DNA of 64,000 bases from Rhodoferax sp. (GCF_028688795.1 NZ_JAQTXM010000015.1:1-64000); one strand, 5' to 3'; positions 1 through 8,940 are shown, counted from the first letter of the stretch. The notes: generated by a model not told the origin, from the sequence alone. Program-made: numbers and translations.

Positions 1-143
1 AGGAAATGGTCATGCCTGGTGACAACGTGTCAATCACTGTGAAGCTGATTGCCCCGATCGCCATGGAAGAAGGTCTGCGTTTCGCCATTCGTGAAGGCGG
101 CAAGACCGTCGGCGCTGGCGTCGTGGCAAAAGTGATTGCGTAA
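1..143 (+). CDS. tuf: Elongation factor Tu, C-terminal end only (partial)
   Basis: The window opens inside this gene; codons are in phase from base 3 and end at TAA 141-143. The 46 visible residues, including [22 protein letters not shown] and the terminal [10 protein letters not shown], are the last beta-barrel domain (domain 3) of EF-Tu, the GTPase that delivers aminoacyl-tRNA to the ribosome. Only 9 bases separate its stop from rpsJ, so the two are probably co-transcribed, as in the str-S10 arrangement of many bacteria. The rest of the gene lies outside the window. Confidence 0.95.
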   Translation, partial: EMVMPGDNVSITVKLIAPIAMEEGLRFAIREGGKTVGAGVVAKVIA

Positions 144-152
144 GGAGTGACC

Positions 153-467
153 ATGGCAACGAAACAAAAAATTCGCATTCGCCTGAAAGCGTTTGACTAC
201 AAGTTGATCGATCAGTCTGCGGCTGAAATCGTGGATACGGCAAAACGCACTGGCGCGATCGTCAAGGGCCCCGTGCCGTTGCCAACGCGCATGAAGCGTT
301 TTGACATCCTGCGTTCACCACACGTCAATAAAACCAGTCGTGACCAGTTTGAGATTCGCACCCATCAACGTCTGATGGATATTGTGGATCCGACTGACAA
401 GACTGTAGACGCGTTGATGAAGCTCGACTTGCCTGCTGGCGTCGATGTCGAAATCAAATTGCAGTAA
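153..467 (+). CDS. rpsJ: 30S ribosomal protein S10
   Basis: A 104-residue protein with the S10 signature [17 protein letters not shown] near the N-terminus and [12 protein letters not shown] at the end. S10 sits in the head of the 30S subunit and also serves as NusE in antitermination. An upstream in-frame GTG at 147 overlaps the Shine-Dalgarno AAGGAG (142-147), so ATG 153 is the real start. Length matches the family (about 103). It follows tuf closely, but is separated from rplC by 200 bases carrying a separate promoter, so here S10 belongs transcriptionally to the tuf unit at least as much as to the operon named after it. Confidence 0.98.
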   Translation: MATKQKIRIRLKAFDYKLIDQSAAEIVDTAKRTGAIVKGPVPLPTRMKRFDILRSPHVNKTSRDQFEIRTHQRLMDIVDPTDKTVDALMKLDLPAGVDVEIKLQ

Positions 468-527
468 AAAACGTTGCGATTGATAGCTGAAATTGCTGTT
501 GACCGCTTCTTTGGGTTGGTGCCTTAC

Positions 528-556
528 TTGCTTCTAAAGCAAGTTGGCGCTATACT
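528..556 (+). promoter_or_regulatory. Predicted sigma-70 promoter of the rplC operon
   Basis: A -35 TTGCTT (528-533) and a -10 TATACT (551-556) are separated by exactly 17 bases in the rpsJ-rplC gap. The -35 and spacer also form an 8-bp inverted repeat, ACTTGCTT-CTA-AAGCAAGT (526-544). Transcription would start near 563. Inferred from sequence only. Confidence 0.7.
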
Positions 557-562
557 CGCAGG

Positions 563-653
563 CTCTGCAGATTCACCTGGTGCGTCGGCAGAGTTTTATT
601 AACAGTCTCTCACATAAAAACGGCGTAGCCAATTGCAGTTGCGACGGTGAGAG
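563..653 (+). promoter_or_regulatory. Structured mRNA leader upstream of rplC with attenuator-like hairpin
   Basis: Two nested structures are visible. CTCTGC (563-568) pairs with GCAGAG (588-593) and is followed by TTTTATT (594-600), resembling an intrinsic terminator or attenuator. CTCTCAC (607-613) pairs with GTGAGAG (647-653), ending just before the Shine-Dalgarno GGAG (658-661). In E. coli, L4 represses its operon through the leader in front of rpsJ; a leader with the same job placed before rplC here is inference. Confidence 0.45.
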
Positions 654-667
654 TTACGGAGAAAACA

Positions 668-1348
668 ATGAGTCTTAGCAATCACTTAGGATTGCTGGGG
701 CGCAAGGTTGGCATGATGCGCTTGTTCACGGACGATGGGAATGCAATTCCCGTCACTGTGATTGATGTGTCTAACAACCGCGTGACCCAGATCAAAACCC
801 AAGAGAACGATGGCTATGTCGCTTTACAAGTGACATTTGGTGCGAGAAAAGCTTCTCGCGTCAGCAAGCCGGCAGCTGGGCACCTTGCAAAAGCAGGTGT
901 TGAGGCTGGTGAAATTATTCGCGAATTCCGCGTTGCTGTGGAAACAGCTTCGCAGTACCAAGCCGGCGCTGTTGTGCCAATCAGTGCAGTATTTGCTACT
1001 GGTCAAAAAGTCGATGTGCAAGGCACATCGATTGGTAAAGGTTTTGCGGGCACCATCAAACGTCACCACATGAAGTCACAGCGCGCGTCGCACGGCAATA
1101 GCCGTTCGCACAATGTGCCTGGTTCCATTGGTATGGCGCAAGATCCAGGCCGCGTGTTTCCTGGTAAGCGTATGACGGGTCACCTCGGTGACGATCTTGT
1201 CACTACGCAAAATCTTGATGTGGTTCGTATTGATGAAGCCCGTCAGCTGTTGATGATCAAGGGTGCAATCCCTGGTTCGGCTGGTGGATTCGTTACAGTG
1301 CGTCCGGCTGTCAAAACAAAACCCGTTGAAGCGAAAGGGGCGAACTGA
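668..1348 (+). CDS. rplC: 50S ribosomal protein L3
   Basis: A 226-residue L3, an early 50S assembly protein whose loop reaches the peptidyl-transferase centre. Recognised by [11 protein letters not shown] at the start and the conserved [13 protein letters not shown] and [14 protein letters not shown] segments; the Gln in the family's methylated RASHG(N)S region lies nearby. An upstream in-frame GTG (647) has no ribosome site, whereas ATG 668 follows GGAG at 658-661, so 668 is used. It is slightly longer than E. coli L3 (209). Its stop overlaps the rplD start by one base (TGATG), implying translational coupling. Confidence 0.98.
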   Translation: MSLSNHLGLLGRKVGMMRLFTDDGNAIPVTVIDVSNNRVTQIKTQENDGYVALQVTFGARKASRVSKPAAGHLAKAGVEAGEIIREFRVAVETASQYQAGAVVPISAVFATGQKVDVQGTSIGKGFAGTIKRHHMKSQRASHGNSRSHNVPGSIGMAQDPGRVFPGKRMTGHLGDDLVTTQNLDVVRIDEARQLLMIKGAIPGSAGGFVTVRPAVKTKPVEAKGAN

Positions 1349-1968
1349 TGCAGCTCGAACTCCTGAATGATCAAGGGCAAGTGGCTTCCAAGCTGGATGT
1401 GCCTGAAGCGGTTTTTGGTCGCGCATACAACGAAGATCTGGTTCACCAGGTGGTTGTTGCTTTCCAGGCGAATGCCCGTCAAGGTACACGCGCCCAGAAA
1501 GACCGTGAACAAGTTCACCACTCGACCAAAAAGCCTTTTAAACAAAAGGGTACGGGTCGTGCGCGTGCTGGTATGACGTCATCGCCTTTGTGGCGTGGCG
1601 GCGGTCGGATTTTTCCGAACATGCCAGATGAGAATTTCGCACAGAAAATTAACAAGAAGATGTACCGGGCTGGCATGGCCTCCATCTTCTCTCAATTGGC
1701 TCGCGAAGGTCGTCTCGCCGTAGTTGATTCGTTGACCGTTGATTCGCCCAAGACAAAAGTCTTGGCTGCGAAATTCAAGGCGATGAACCTCGACTCGGTT
1801 TTGGTGATTGCCGATGAAGTTGATGAAAACCTGTACCTCGCATCACGGAACTTGGTGAATGTGTTGGTGGTTGAGCCTCGCTATGCCGACCCCGTGTCGC
1901 TGGTCCACTACCGCAAGGTTTTGGTGACCAAGGCTGCCATGGGCAAACTCCAGGAGATGTTCGCATGA
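1348..1968 (+). CDS. rplD: 50S ribosomal protein L4
   Basis: A 206-residue L4. The long loop segment with [15 protein letters not shown] is diagnostic; it lines the peptide exit tunnel of the 50S subunit. In E. coli L4 also represses its own operon, so it is the natural candidate ligand for the leader before rplC, which is inference here. It is coupled to rplC by a one-base overlap and to rplW by ATGA at 1965-1968. Confidence 0.98.
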   Translation: MQLELLNDQGQVASKLDVPEAVFGRAYNEDLVHQVVVAFQANARQGTRAQKDREQVHHSTKKPFKQKGTGRARAGMTSSPLWRGGGRIFPNMPDENFAQKINKKMYRAGMASIFSQLAREGRLAVVDSLTVDSPKTKVLAAKFKAMNLDSVLVIADEVDENLYLASRNLVNVLVVEPRYADPVSLVHYRKVLVTKAAMGKLQEMFA

Positions 1969-2261
1969 GCCATGGTCCTAATCTGAAAAAATTTGATGAA
2001 GGTCGCCTGATGCAAGTGCTTGTAGCGCCAATCGTGTCTGAAAAGGCAACGATGGCAGCTGAGAAAAGCAATGCAGTGACATTCAAGGTGTTGCAGGACG
2101 CAACCAAATATGAAATCAAGGCCGCAGTGGAATTGATGTTCAAGGTTGAAGTCAAGGGTGTGTCTGTTGTCAACACCAAAGGCAAGACCAAACGTTTTGG
2201 TAAGTCTGTAGGCCGTCGCGATAACATTCGCAAGGCCTATGTGATGCTGAAGACAGGTTAA
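1965..2261 (+). CDS. rplW: 50S ribosomal protein L23, C-terminally shortened
   Basis: A 98-residue L23, which docks SRP and trigger factor at the tunnel exit. The core [13 protein letters not shown] and [20 protein letters not shown] is intact. The frame ends at TAA 2259-2261, yet the next nine codons (2262-2288) read ELNIGGEAA before a second TAA (2289-2291), 2 bases ahead of rplB. From memory, relatives carry a GQELNLxGEAA-like tail, so a single CAA-to-TAA change seems to have removed the last ten residues. E. coli L23 has 100 residues and lacks that tail, so function is probably unaffected. The former tail now only carries the rplB Shine-Dalgarno GGGGAGG (2277-2283). Confidence 0.95.
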   Translation: MSHGPNLKKFDEGRLMQVLVAPIVSEKATMAAEKSNAVTFKVLQDATKYEIKAAVELMFKVEVKGVSVVNTKGKTKRFGKSVGRRDNIRKAYVMLKTG

Positions 2262-2293
2262 GAGCTGAACATTGGTGGGGAGGCTGCGTAATC

Positions 2294-3118
2294 ATGGCTG
2301 TCATTAAAATGAAACCAACTTCACCAGGCCGTCGTGGCATGGTGAAGATCTCGCGTGACCACCTGCACAAAGGTGAGCCTTACGCGCCGTTGTTGGAGCC
2401 ACAATTCCAGCACGCCGGCCGTAACAACAATGGTCACATTACTACCCGTCACAAAGGTGGTGGTCACAAGCATCACTACCGCGTTGTTGATTTTCTTCGC
2501 AACAAGGATGGCATAGCTGCCAAGGTCGAGCGTATTGAATACGATCCAAACCGTTCTGCGCACATCGCTTTGGTGTGTTACGCGGACGGCGAGCGTCGCT
2601 ACATCATTGCTCCTCGCGGTCTCGAGGTTGGTGCTTCCATCATGAGTGGTGCCGAGGCTCCGATTCGTGTTGGTAATACATTGCCCATTCGGAATATTCC
2701 GGTCGGTTCAATTGTTCATTGCATCGAATTGCAAATCGGCAAAGGTGCGCAAATGGTGCGCTCCGCAGGTGCTTCGGCAACACTGTTGGCACGTGAAGGC
2801 ATCTATGCTCAGGTTCGTATGCGCTCAGGTGAGGTTCGCAAGATCCATATCGAATGCCGTGCGACTCTGGGTCAAGTGGCCAACGAAGAACACAGCCTGC
2901 GCCGACTCGGCAAGGCTGGTGTGAAGCGCTGGATGGGTATTCGTCCAACTGTTCGTGGCGTTGTCATGAATCCAGTGGATCACCCACACGGCGGTGGCGA
3001 AGGGAAGACTGGCGAAGGCCGTCATCCAGTCGATCCTTGGGGTAATCTGACCAAGGGTTACCGTACCCGTAACAACAAGCGCACGCAGGTCATGATCGTG
3101 TCGCGTCGCAAGAAGTAA
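2294..3118 (+). CDS. rplB: 50S ribosomal protein L2
   Basis: A 274-residue L2, needed for subunit association and peptidyl-transferase activity. Visible hallmarks are the N-terminal [14 protein letters not shown], the [18 protein letters not shown] segment and, near the C-terminus, the conserved [10 protein letters not shown] loop with the functionally important histidine. Full length compared with E. coli (273). It has a good GGGGAGG ribosome site at 2277-2283. Confidence 0.98.
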   Translation: MAVIKMKPTSPGRRGMVKISRDHLHKGEPYAPLLEPQFQHAGRNNNGHITTRHKGGGHKHHYRVVDFLRNKDGIAAKVERIEYDPNRSAHIALVCYADGERRYIIAPRGLEVGASIMSGAEAPIRVGNTLPIRNIPVGSIVHCIELQIGKGAQMVRSAGASATLLAREGIYAQVRMRSGEVRKIHIECRATLGQVANEEHSLRRLGKAGVKRWMGIRPTVRGVVMNPVDHPHGGGEGKTGEGRHPVDPWGNLTKGYRTRNNKRTQVMIVSRRKK

Positions 3119-3129
3119 GGGGAAGGTAA

Positions 3130-3408
3130 ATGACTCGTTCTCTCAAAAAAGGTCCCTTTGTTGACCAACACCTTGTCGCTAAGACCGAAAAGGCCGTGGC
3201 CACCAAGGACAAAAAGCCGATCAAAACCTGGTCGCGTCGCTCAATGGTTTTGCCCGATTTCATCGGTCTGACCATTGCTGTGCACAACGGCAAGCAGCAT
3301 GTGCCCGTTTACATCACTGACCAAATGGTTGGCCATAAGTTGGGTGAGTTCGCTCTGACCCGAACTTTCAAGGGCCATCCTGCGGACAAAAAAGTCCAAA
3401 AGAAATAA
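3130..3408 (+). CDS. rpsS: 30S ribosomal protein S19
   Basis: A 92-residue S19 of the 30S head, forming a complex with S13 and contacting the A-site region. [14 protein letters not shown] at the start and [17 protein letters not shown] near the end are diagnostic. Full length. It lies 11 bases after rplB with AAGGGGAAGG as ribosome site. Confidence 0.98.
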   Translation: MTRSLKKGPFVDQHLVAKTEKAVATKDKKPIKTWSRRSMVLPDFIGLTIAVHNGKQHVPVYITDQMVGHKLGEFALTRTFKGHPADKKVQKK

Positions 3409-3418
3409 GGAGTTGACC

Positions 3419-3748
3419 ATGGAAACACGTGCAACCCTTCGTGGCGTTCGTTTGTCGGTCGATAAAGGCCGATTGGTCGCGGATTTGATTCGCGGCAAGA
3501 AAGTTGATCAAGCCCTGAACATTTTGCAGTTCACGCAGAAAAAAGCTGCTGTGATCATCAAGAAGGTTCTGGAGTCTGCAATTGCCAACGCTGAACACAA
3601 CGATGGTGCTGACATTGACGAATTAAAGATTACTTCAATCTTCGTCGAACAAGGTGCTTCGCTCAGGCGCTTCACGGCCCGCGCAAAAGGTCGTGGTAAC
3701 CAGATCAGAAAACCCACGTGCCATGTGTACGTGACGGTTGGTAACTGA
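3419..3748 (+). CDS. rplV: 50S ribosomal protein L22
   Basis: A 109-residue L22 that lines the exit tunnel; mutations in its hairpin give macrolide resistance. The beta-hairpin region ends with [25 protein letters not shown]. An in-frame TTG at 3413 lies inside the ribosome site AAGGAG, so ATG 3419 is chosen. Length matches the family (110). Confidence 0.98.
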   Translation: METRATLRGVRLSVDKGRLVADLIRGKKVDQALNILQFTQKKAAVIIKKVLESAIANAEHNDGADIDELKITSIFVEQGASLRRFTARAKGRGNQIRKPTCHVYVTVGN

Positions 3749-3764
3749 AAGAGGCCAGGAAGAT

Positions 3765-4661
3765 ATGGGACAAAAAATCCATCCAACCGGCTTTCGCTTG
3801 TCGATTAGTCGCAACTGGGCATCACGTTGGTATGCCAATGACCGTGATTTCGCTGGCATGCTGGCTGAAGACATTAAGGTACGTGAGTACCTGAAAGCCA
3901 AGCTCAAAAATGCCTCCGTTTCGCGGGTGCTTATCGAGCGTCCAGCCAAAAATGCCCGTATCACGATTTACTCGGCTCGTCCGGGTGTTGTGATCGGTAA
4001 AAAAGGTGAAGACATTGAGAACCTGAAGCGCGAACTGGGTCGCCAGTTGGGCGTTCCTGTTGCGGTGAACATTGAAGAAGTGCGCAAGCCTGAAATCGAT
4101 GCCAAACTTATCGCTGACTCGATCACCCAGCAGCTTGAAAAACGCATCATGTTCCGTCGGGCCATGAAGCGTGCCATGCAAAACGCCATGCGTCTCGGTG
4201 CTTTAGGCATCAAGATCATGTCTGCTGGCCGTCTGAATGGCATTGAAATTGCGCGTACTGAGTGGTATCGGGAAGGCCGTGTGCCTTTGCACACTCTCCG
4301 CGCTGACATCGACTACGGTACATCAGAAGCTAAAACGACTTACGGCATCATCGGTGTCAAGGTCTGGGTTTACAAGGGTGATACCTTGGGCCGCAATGAT
4401 CTGCCTGCTGTCGAAACTCCGCGTCCTGACGACGAACGCCGTCCGCGTGGCCCACGTCGCGACGACCGTGGTGGTCGTCCAGGATCTGATCGCCCTGCGC
4501 CTCGTGGTGTTCGCCGACCCATGGGTGGCAACAATGCACCTGCGGATGGCAGCGACAAACCCGCTGAAGCCACTGGTGCTGATGCCAACAAACCCACCGT
4601 TCAGCGCGTCCGCAAGGTAGCCGCGCCAGCCGCTGCAGCAGCTGACGGTAAAGGAGAATAA
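3765..4661 (+). CDS. rpsC: 30S ribosomal protein S3 with long C-terminal extension
   Basis: S3 forms part of the mRNA entry channel and its helicase activity. The first about 215 residues are canonical: [12 protein letters not shown], the KH-domain [18 protein letters not shown] and [20 protein letters not shown] segment. E. coli S3 has 233 residues; this one has 298, the extra part being a low-complexity tail rich in Arg, Asp, Pro and Gly followed by an Ala/Lys stretch. Such tails are common in Burkholderiales S3. The longer frame from 3738 is not used because ATG 3765 starts the conserved sequence. Confidence 0.97.
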   Translation: MGQKIHPTGFRLSISRNWASRWYANDRDFAGMLAEDIKVREYLKAKLKNASVSRVLIERPAKNARITIYSARPGVVIGKKGEDIENLKRELGRQLGVPVAVNIEEVRKPEIDAKLIADSITQQLEKRIMFRRAMKRAMQNAMRLGALGIKIMSAGRLNGIEIARTEWYREGRVPLHTLRADIDYGTSEAKTTYGIIGVKVWVYKGDTLGRNDLPAVETPRPDDERRPRGPRRDDRGGRPGSDRPAPRGVRRPMGGNNAPADGSDKPAEATGADANKPTVQRVRKVAAPAAAAADGKGE

Positions 4662-4663
4662 CT

Positions 4664-5080
4664 ATGTTGCAACCCGCTCGTCGCAAATATCGCAAAGAGC
4701 AAAAAGGCCGTAACACCGGTATCGCAACCCGGGGTAGCTCGGTTGCGTTTGGTGATTTTGGTCTCAAATGCATTGATCGCGGTCGCTTGACGGCACGTCA
4801 GATTGAAGCAGCACGTCGTGCTGTTTCCCGTCACGTCAAACGTGGTGGTCGTATCTGGATTCGGGTGTTTCCTGATAAGCCAATTTCCCAAAAGCCTGCT
4901 GAGGTGCGTATGGGTAACGGCAAGGGTAACCCTGAGTACTACGTGGCCGAAATTCAGCCCGGTAAGATCGTATTTGAAATTGTGGGTGTTACTGAAGAGT
5001 TGGCTCGTGAAGCGTTTCGTTTGGCAGCTGCCAAACTCCCGCTGCGGACGACCTTTGTGTCACGCATGATTGGCCAGTAA
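4664..5080 (+). CDS. rplP: 50S ribosomal protein L16
   Basis: A 138-residue L16, which helps position A-site tRNA. Recognised by [17 protein letters not shown] and the [18 protein letters not shown] and [15 protein letters not shown] segments. Two bases separate it from rpsC, and its ribosome site AAAGGAG lies at the very end of rpsC, implying coupling. Confidence 0.98.
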   Translation: MLQPARRKYRKEQKGRNTGIATRGSSVAFGDFGLKCIDRGRLTARQIEAARRAVSRHVKRGGRIWIRVFPDKPISQKPAEVRMGNGKGNPEYYVAEIQPGKIVFEIVGVTEELAREAFRLAAAKLPLRTTFVSRMIGQ

Positions 5081-5095
5081 TCAGGAGCAAATGAT

Positions 5096-5302
5096 ATGAA
5101 AACGACTGAATTGCGCCAAAAAGACGTGGTTGGTTTGCAGGCCGAAGTCAAAGAGTTGCAAAAGGCACACTTTGGCATGCGCATGCAAAAAGCCACCCAA
5201 CAACTTAACAATACAGCTTCACTGCGCGTTGCGCGTCGTGACATCGCTCGCGCCAAGACCATTTTGGTCGAAAAGCAAGCCGCTGTTCAAACCGCCAAAT
5301 AA
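5096..5302 (+). CDS. rpmC: 50S ribosomal protein L29
   Basis: A 68-residue small helical protein at the tunnel exit near L23. [10 protein letters not shown] at the start, and the helix ending [14 protein letters not shown], match L29 (63 residues in E. coli). CAGGAG precedes the start. Located between L16 and S17 as in all S10 operons. Confidence 0.97.
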   Translation: MKTTELRQKDVVGLQAEVKELQKAHFGMRMQKATQQLNNTASLRVARRDIARAKTILVEKQAAVQTAK

Positions 5303-5312
5303 GGAGCGATAA

Positions 5313-5582
5313 ATGACGGAAGCTAAAACATCCCTCAAGCGCACCTTGGTTGGCAAGGTGGTCAGCGACAAGCGTACGAAAACAGTAACGGTGTTGATTG
5401 AGCGTCGTGTCAAACACGAGCTCTACGGCAAGATCGTTGGCAAATCCAGCAAGTACCACGCCCATGACGAAAAGGGCGAGTACAAGATGGGTGATGTCAT
5501 CGAAATCACCGAGAGTCGCCCAATTTCCAAGACAAAGAACTGGGTAGCAACCCGCTTGGTACAAAAAGCCTCTTTGGTTTAA
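5313..5582 (+). CDS. rpsQ: 30S ribosomal protein S17
   Basis: An 89-residue S17, a primary 16S rRNA binding protein with an OB fold. [19 protein letters not shown] and the [18 protein letters not shown] segment are diagnostic. It is the last gene of this half of the ribosomal cluster; a strong terminator follows immediately instead of rplN. Confidence 0.98.
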   Translation: MTEAKTSLKRTLVGKVVSDKRTKTVTVLIERRVKHELYGKIVGKSSKYHAHDEKGEYKMGDVIEITESRPISKTKNWVATRLVQKASLV

Positions 5583-5614
5583 CACCTTCAATCGGCTGCT
5601 CTGGCAGCATCATG

Positions 5615-5660
5615 AAAAGCGGCTCACAATGTGAGCCGCTTTTGTTTGTTTCTTTTGTTT
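5615..5660 (+). terminator. Strong intrinsic terminator after rpsQ
   Basis: A perfect 13-bp stem, 5615-5627 with 5631-5643, closes a three-base loop (AAT) and is followed by T-rich DNA to 5660. The A-tract on the left makes it potentially bidirectional. It ends the S10-type operon before the 56-kb block that separates it from rplN. Confidence 0.92.
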
Positions 5661-5679
5661 TTAATTTTTGGAGTTTGAC

Positions 5680-6186
5680 ATGATTAAAGTTGGCGATCAG
5701 CTACCGGCCGCAACCCTGATGGAATATCACGAAGTTGAAGGAGGTGGGTGCAGCATGGGCCCCAATCCCGTGGACGTGACGGCCGCCAGTGCGGGCAAGA
5801 CCATTGCCCTGTTTGCGCTGCCCGGCGCTTTCACGCCCACATGCTCTGCCAAGCACGTTCCAGGTTACATTGCGAACCATGCTGCCCTTAAGGCAGCTGG
5901 GGTGGATGAAATTTGGTGCGTCAGCGTTAACGATGCGTTTGTCATGGGTGCCTGGGCCCGGGATCAACAGACAGGCGACAAAGTGCGCATGCTGGCAGAT
6001 GGTGACGCTGTGTTTGCCAAAGCCACAGGCTTGACCCTGGACCTGACAGGGAAAGGCTTGGGCCTGCGTAGCAACCGTTATTCAATGCTGGTTAAAGACG
6101 GTATCGTCACCACCTTGAATGTCGAAGGCCCTGGGAAATTTGAAGTGAGTGACGCCGCTACCTTGCTGTCACAAGCTCAAGCTTGA
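5680..6186 (+). CDS. Peroxiredoxin, Prx5 type
   Basis: A 168-residue AhpC/TSA-fold thiol peroxidase of the atypical 2-Cys Prx5 subgroup, which reduces hydrogen peroxide and alkyl hydroperoxides in the cytoplasm. The peroxidatic Cys lies in PGAFTPTCS (around residue 51), followed by KHVPGYI, with the C-terminal YSMLVKDGIVTTLNVE typical of Prx5. A second Cys (WCVSV) is present but is not the usual resolving residue, so glutathione or glutaredoxin may be the reductant. ATG 5680 is preceded by GGAG at 5670-5673; the in-frame upstream codon at 5668 lacks one. Confidence 0.93.
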   Translation: MIKVGDQLPAATLMEYHEVEGGGCSMGPNPVDVTAASAGKTIALFALPGAFTPTCSAKHVPGYIANHAALKAAGVDEIWCVSVNDAFVMGAWARDQQTGDKVRMLADGDAVFAKATGLTLDLTGKGLGLRSNRYSMLVKDGIVTTLNVEGPGKFEVSDAATLLSQAQA

Positions 6187-6191
6187 CCCTT

Positions 6192-6211
6192 GGGCATCGT
6201 CCGTGATGCCC
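6192..6211 (+). terminator. Possible weak terminator after the peroxiredoxin gene
   Basis: GGGCATC (6192-6198) pairs perfectly with GATGCCC (6205-6211) around a six-base loop, 5 bases after the stop codon; the following DNA (GATTTGTTG) has only a short T-run. The remaining 145 bases to the end of the cytochrome gene at 6357 show nothing recognisable. Confidence 0.4.
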
Positions 6212-6356
6212 GATTTGTTGAGGCGGAGCCCGGTTACAGTATTTTTCTAGTTGTTGGGCACCCGCTAGCTGACTGAAGTAGTAGCGCGGTACGAGGAAAG
6301 GTCAAAGATGACGCTGTCGCCCAAGTTCCTTGGGTGCATTGATCGTTCCGACGCAC

Positions 6357-7022
6357 TTAGCCTAACCAAGTGACGGTTCCCGCAACCAACATGGCACAGA
6401 TCAGAAGAATCACGGCGGCTTTGATTCGGTTTGCAATTGTGTCGCTTGCTTCTTGGGCTGGAAACGTTAGTGACTTGTCGCCCAGCACCATTGGGCGGAT
6501 CAAGTTCTCACGTCTATTTAACAAGTAATAGGCGATGGCGCCAAGATGAAGGATGACCAGCAGGATCAGGACCAGCTTGCCGATCTCTTTGTGGTAGTAG
6601 GTTGCGTAGTTGACCCATTGTGAAGACACCAAACGCGTCAAAGGCCCGGCTGCCGAAATCTCATCATCACTCATTAAGCCAGAGGTCACCTGTAGCGCCA
6701 AAAAGACCAGCATGGCAAATACCGATATAGCTCCCAACGGGTTGTGCCCCACGTGCTGGTGCGGCTCGTCCAGGCCTTGCAGGTAGCGCAACACTTGGCG
6801 AGGTGTATAGACAAATGTTGTGAAACGGGACCAATGACCGCCTTGAAAGCCCCAAATGGTGCGAAATAGCAGCAAGGTCAACACGCCGTAGCCAAAGCGG
6901 AAATGCCAAACCATGGCACCCCCACCTATTTGCCCTGACACGACCAAGCCCACAACACAAGCCACCAGCGACCAATGGAACAAGCGGGTAGGCGCATCCC
7001 AAACACGAACAATCACGGACAT
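6357..7022 (-). CDS. Cytochrome b561 / Ni-Fe-hydrogenase-type cytochrome b family protein
   Basis: A 221-residue inner-membrane diheme cytochrome b of the b561 superfamily, which passes electrons between quinol and periplasmic carriers. VWDAPTRLFHW carries the first haem-ligand histidine; further His residues occur in helix 2 (MVWHFRFGYG), WSRFTTF and the C-terminal helix (LVILHLGAIAYY). Four membrane helices are visible. ATG 7022 follows GAGG; a TTG further upstream overlaps that site. It is divergent from a cytochrome c' gene 92 bases away, and b561 plus c-type cytochrome pairs are common, so the latter is its likely partner (inference). Confidence 0.9.
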   Translation of the reverse strand: MSVIVRVWDAPTRLFHWSLVACVVGLVVSGQIGGGAMVWHFRFGYGVLTLLLFRTIWGFQGGHWSRFTTFVYTPRQVLRYLQGLDEPHQHVGHNPLGAISVFAMLVFLALQVTSGLMSDDEISAAGPLTRLVSSQWVNYATYYHKEIGKLVLILLVILHLGAIAYYLLNRRENLIRPMVLGDKSLTFPAQEASDTIANRIKAAVILLICAMLVAGTVTWLG

Positions 7023-7114
7023 AGAACACCTCAAAAACTTAAAAAACGGGATTTTCAGAATGCTTTTACACTCAGCCGCCCAATTAGTTTAAGTCCAACC
7101 ACGAAAGGTCAGTT

Positions 7115-7567
7115 ATGAAGAAGCTCCTCTCTTTGATTCTTGCCGGTACTGCATTGACATTGGCGTTGCCAGCGTCCGCCCAGTTCGCCAAAGCTGAAGA
7201 TGCCGTCAAGTACCGCAAAAACGCATTATTTGTCATGCAGCAGAATTTTGGTCGCGTGGCTGCCATGGCCGCAGGGAAGGCCCCGTTTGATGCGAAGGTC
7301 GCTGCTGAAAGCGCCGCGGTTGCAGAGTTTGTGTCGAAACTTCCCTGGGCAGGTTTTGGCCCGGGCACTGACAAAGGTGATACCAAAGCGAAGCCAGAAA
7401 TATGGACTGACAAGGCCAAATTTGACGACTACGCTAAGAAGATGGAGGCAGAAATGACAAAGCTGGCTGCTGCCGCTAAATCAGGAAATATGGACAATAT
7501 CAAGCTGGCTGTCAATGCCACTGGCGGCACCTGCAAGTCATGCCACGATGATTTTCGCGCCAAGTAA
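7115..7567 (+). CDS. Cytochrome c' (class II c-type cytochrome)
   Basis: A 150-residue periplasmic protein with a Sec signal peptide ending at about ASAQ (residue 22). The single haem site CKSCHDDF is near the C-terminus, the hallmark of class II cytochromes, and the N-terminal helix with KYRKNALFVMQQNFG supplies the distal ligand region. Cytochromes c' bind NO or act as electron carriers. It is divergent from the cytochrome b561 gene. Confidence 0.93.
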   Translation: MKKLLSLILAGTALTLALPASAQFAKAEDAVKYRKNALFVMQQNFGRVAAMAAGKAPFDAKVAAESAAVAEFVSKLPWAGFGPGTDKGDTKAKPEIWTDKAKFDDYAKKMEAEMTKLAAAAKSGNMDNIKLAVNATGGTCKSCHDDFRAK

Positions 7568-7666
7568 ATCGTTCTTTCTTTAGCGGTGACGCGTCGGGGT
7601 GGTGACTCGGTATCGTTTCCTCCGGCGTTAAGATGGCTGGCATCACGCTTATCGAAGGAAGTATCC

Positions 7667-8374
7667 ATGGATCGTCGCCGTTTTCATTCGCTTCAGCTGG
7701 CGTTGTTAGCAAGTCCCTGGCTTGGTTTGCACATGGAGTGCAGTGCGCTTACGCTGGGTGATATCACCAGCGTGCAGGCTTCCCAGGGGTTGAAAGCGGC
7801 CCTGGAGAAGGGGGCAATTGAGGCAGTACGAGCCCTCAGTCGGCCGAATGGGTTTTTGGGCAACGACAAGGTGCGCATTCCGTTGCCTGGCTATTTACAA
7901 GACGCTGCAAATTTATTGCGAAACTTTGGTCAGGGTGCGCGTCTGGACGAGTTGATCACCGCCATGAACCGCGCAGCAGAAGCGGCGGTGCCGATGGCCC
8001 GTGACATGCTGGTGGGTGCCGTCAAATCCATGAACGTGCAGGATGCCAAGAATATCCTCAGTGGCGGTGACACTTCTGTCACGCAATTTTTTGCTGACAA
8101 TACGCGACAACCCCTGAGTGCACAATTCTTGCCAGTGGTGACCAAGACCACGGCGAGAGTCAACTTGGCAGAAAAGTACAACCAAATTGCCGGAAAAGCC
8201 GCAGGTTTGGGTCTGATTAAAGGTGATCAGGCCAATATCGAACACTACGTGACTGGTAAGACTTTGGATGGTCTTTATTTCATGATTGGCGAAGAGGAGA
8301 GAAAAATTCGCCAAGACCCGGTAGGGACTGGCAGCGCCATCCTGCAAAAAGTCTTTGGTGCACTCAAGCCCTAG
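7667..8374 (+). CDS. DUF4197 family exported protein
   Basis: A 235-residue protein matching the DUF4197 family as I remember it: LTLGDITSVQASQGLKAALEKG, the GFLGNDKVRIPLPG segment and C-terminal YFMIGEEERKIRQDP. The family's function is unknown. The N-terminus MDRRRFHSLQLALLA looks like a twin-arginine or Sec signal, with a Cys at about residue 26 that could be a lipid site. ATG 7667 follows AAGGA (7655-7659); the longer frame from 7586 lacks conserved sequence. Confidence 0.8.
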   Translation: MDRRRFHSLQLALLASPWLGLHMECSALTLGDITSVQASQGLKAALEKGAIEAVRALSRPNGFLGNDKVRIPLPGYLQDAANLLRNFGQGARLDELITAMNRAAEAAVPMARDMLVGAVKSMNVQDAKNILSGGDTSVTQFFADNTRQPLSAQFLPVVTKTTARVNLAEKYNQIAGKAAGLGLIKGDQANIEHYVTGKTLDGLYFMIGEEERKIRQDPVGTGSAILQKVFGALKP

Positions 8375-8407
8375 TTGAAACAAGTCAAAAGAGCGGGGGC
8401 AGGTTGA

Positions 8408-8439
8408 TAAGCTGTCTGCTGTCTTTGCCAGACAGCTTA
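8408..8439 (+). terminator. Hairpin between the DUF4197 gene and the PTS operon
   Basis: An 11-bp perfect stem (TAAGCTGTCTG with its complement, 8408-8418 and 8429-8439) with a 10-base loop. No run of Ts follows, so it could be a Rho-independent terminator of weak type or an mRNA 3' stabiliser. Confidence 0.4.
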
Positions 8440-8493
8440 ACGTAAAACGCCATAATCGACGCTCTGCACGTACGGCCATGGACTTGGAACAAT

Positions 8494-8940
8494 ATGAGTA
8501 TCGGCATTTTTATCATCGCCCACGCACCCTTGGCTAGTGCCTTGAGGCAGTGCGTGGTACATGTTTTTCCAGACGCTTCAACGACCATTGCCGTGCTGGA
8601 TGTGCAGCCCAATATGCCTGCCGAAGAGTCGTTAGCCGCCGCCCGCCTGTCGCTGGACCTTCTCAAAACTGAGCGGACCCTGGTCTTGACAGATATGTTT
8701 GGCGCCACGCCTTGCAACGTGGCGCAAAAGCTGGTCGACGGTGTGAACTCCCGGCTGGTGGCAGGTGTTAACCTGCCGATGCTGCTGCGTTCAGTGACCT
8801 ACCGCAATGAGTCTTTGGACGCTTTGGTGGCGCGCGCATTGGCAGGTGGCACGCAGGGTGTCATGCAAGTCGCGGTTACTGCGCCGCAAAATCAGCAACG
8901 AAAACCAAATGATCAAAACCACGACGACCATCAGCAATAA
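8494..8940 (+). CDS. PTS EIIA component, mannose/sorbose (EIIA-Man) family
   Basis: A 148-residue cytoplasmic phosphocarrier. FIIAHAPLA places the active-site His at residue 10, as in EIIA-Man, and TDMFGATPCN is the second conserved loop. The HPr and EI genes follow directly, but no sugar-specific EIIB/EIIC is present, so this is a regulatory rather than transport PTS, as in most betaproteobacteria. The C-terminal QNQQRKPNDQNHDDHQQ is a low-complexity tail created where the frame runs into ptsH (32-base overlap). Confidence 0.9.
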   Translation: MSIGIFIIAHAPLASALRQCVVHVFPDASTTIAVLDVQPNMPAEESLAAARLSLDLLKTERTLVLTDMFGATPCNVAQKLVDGVNSRLVAGVNLPMLLRSVTYRNESLDALVARALAGGTQGVMQVAVTAPQNQQRKPNDQNHDDHQQ

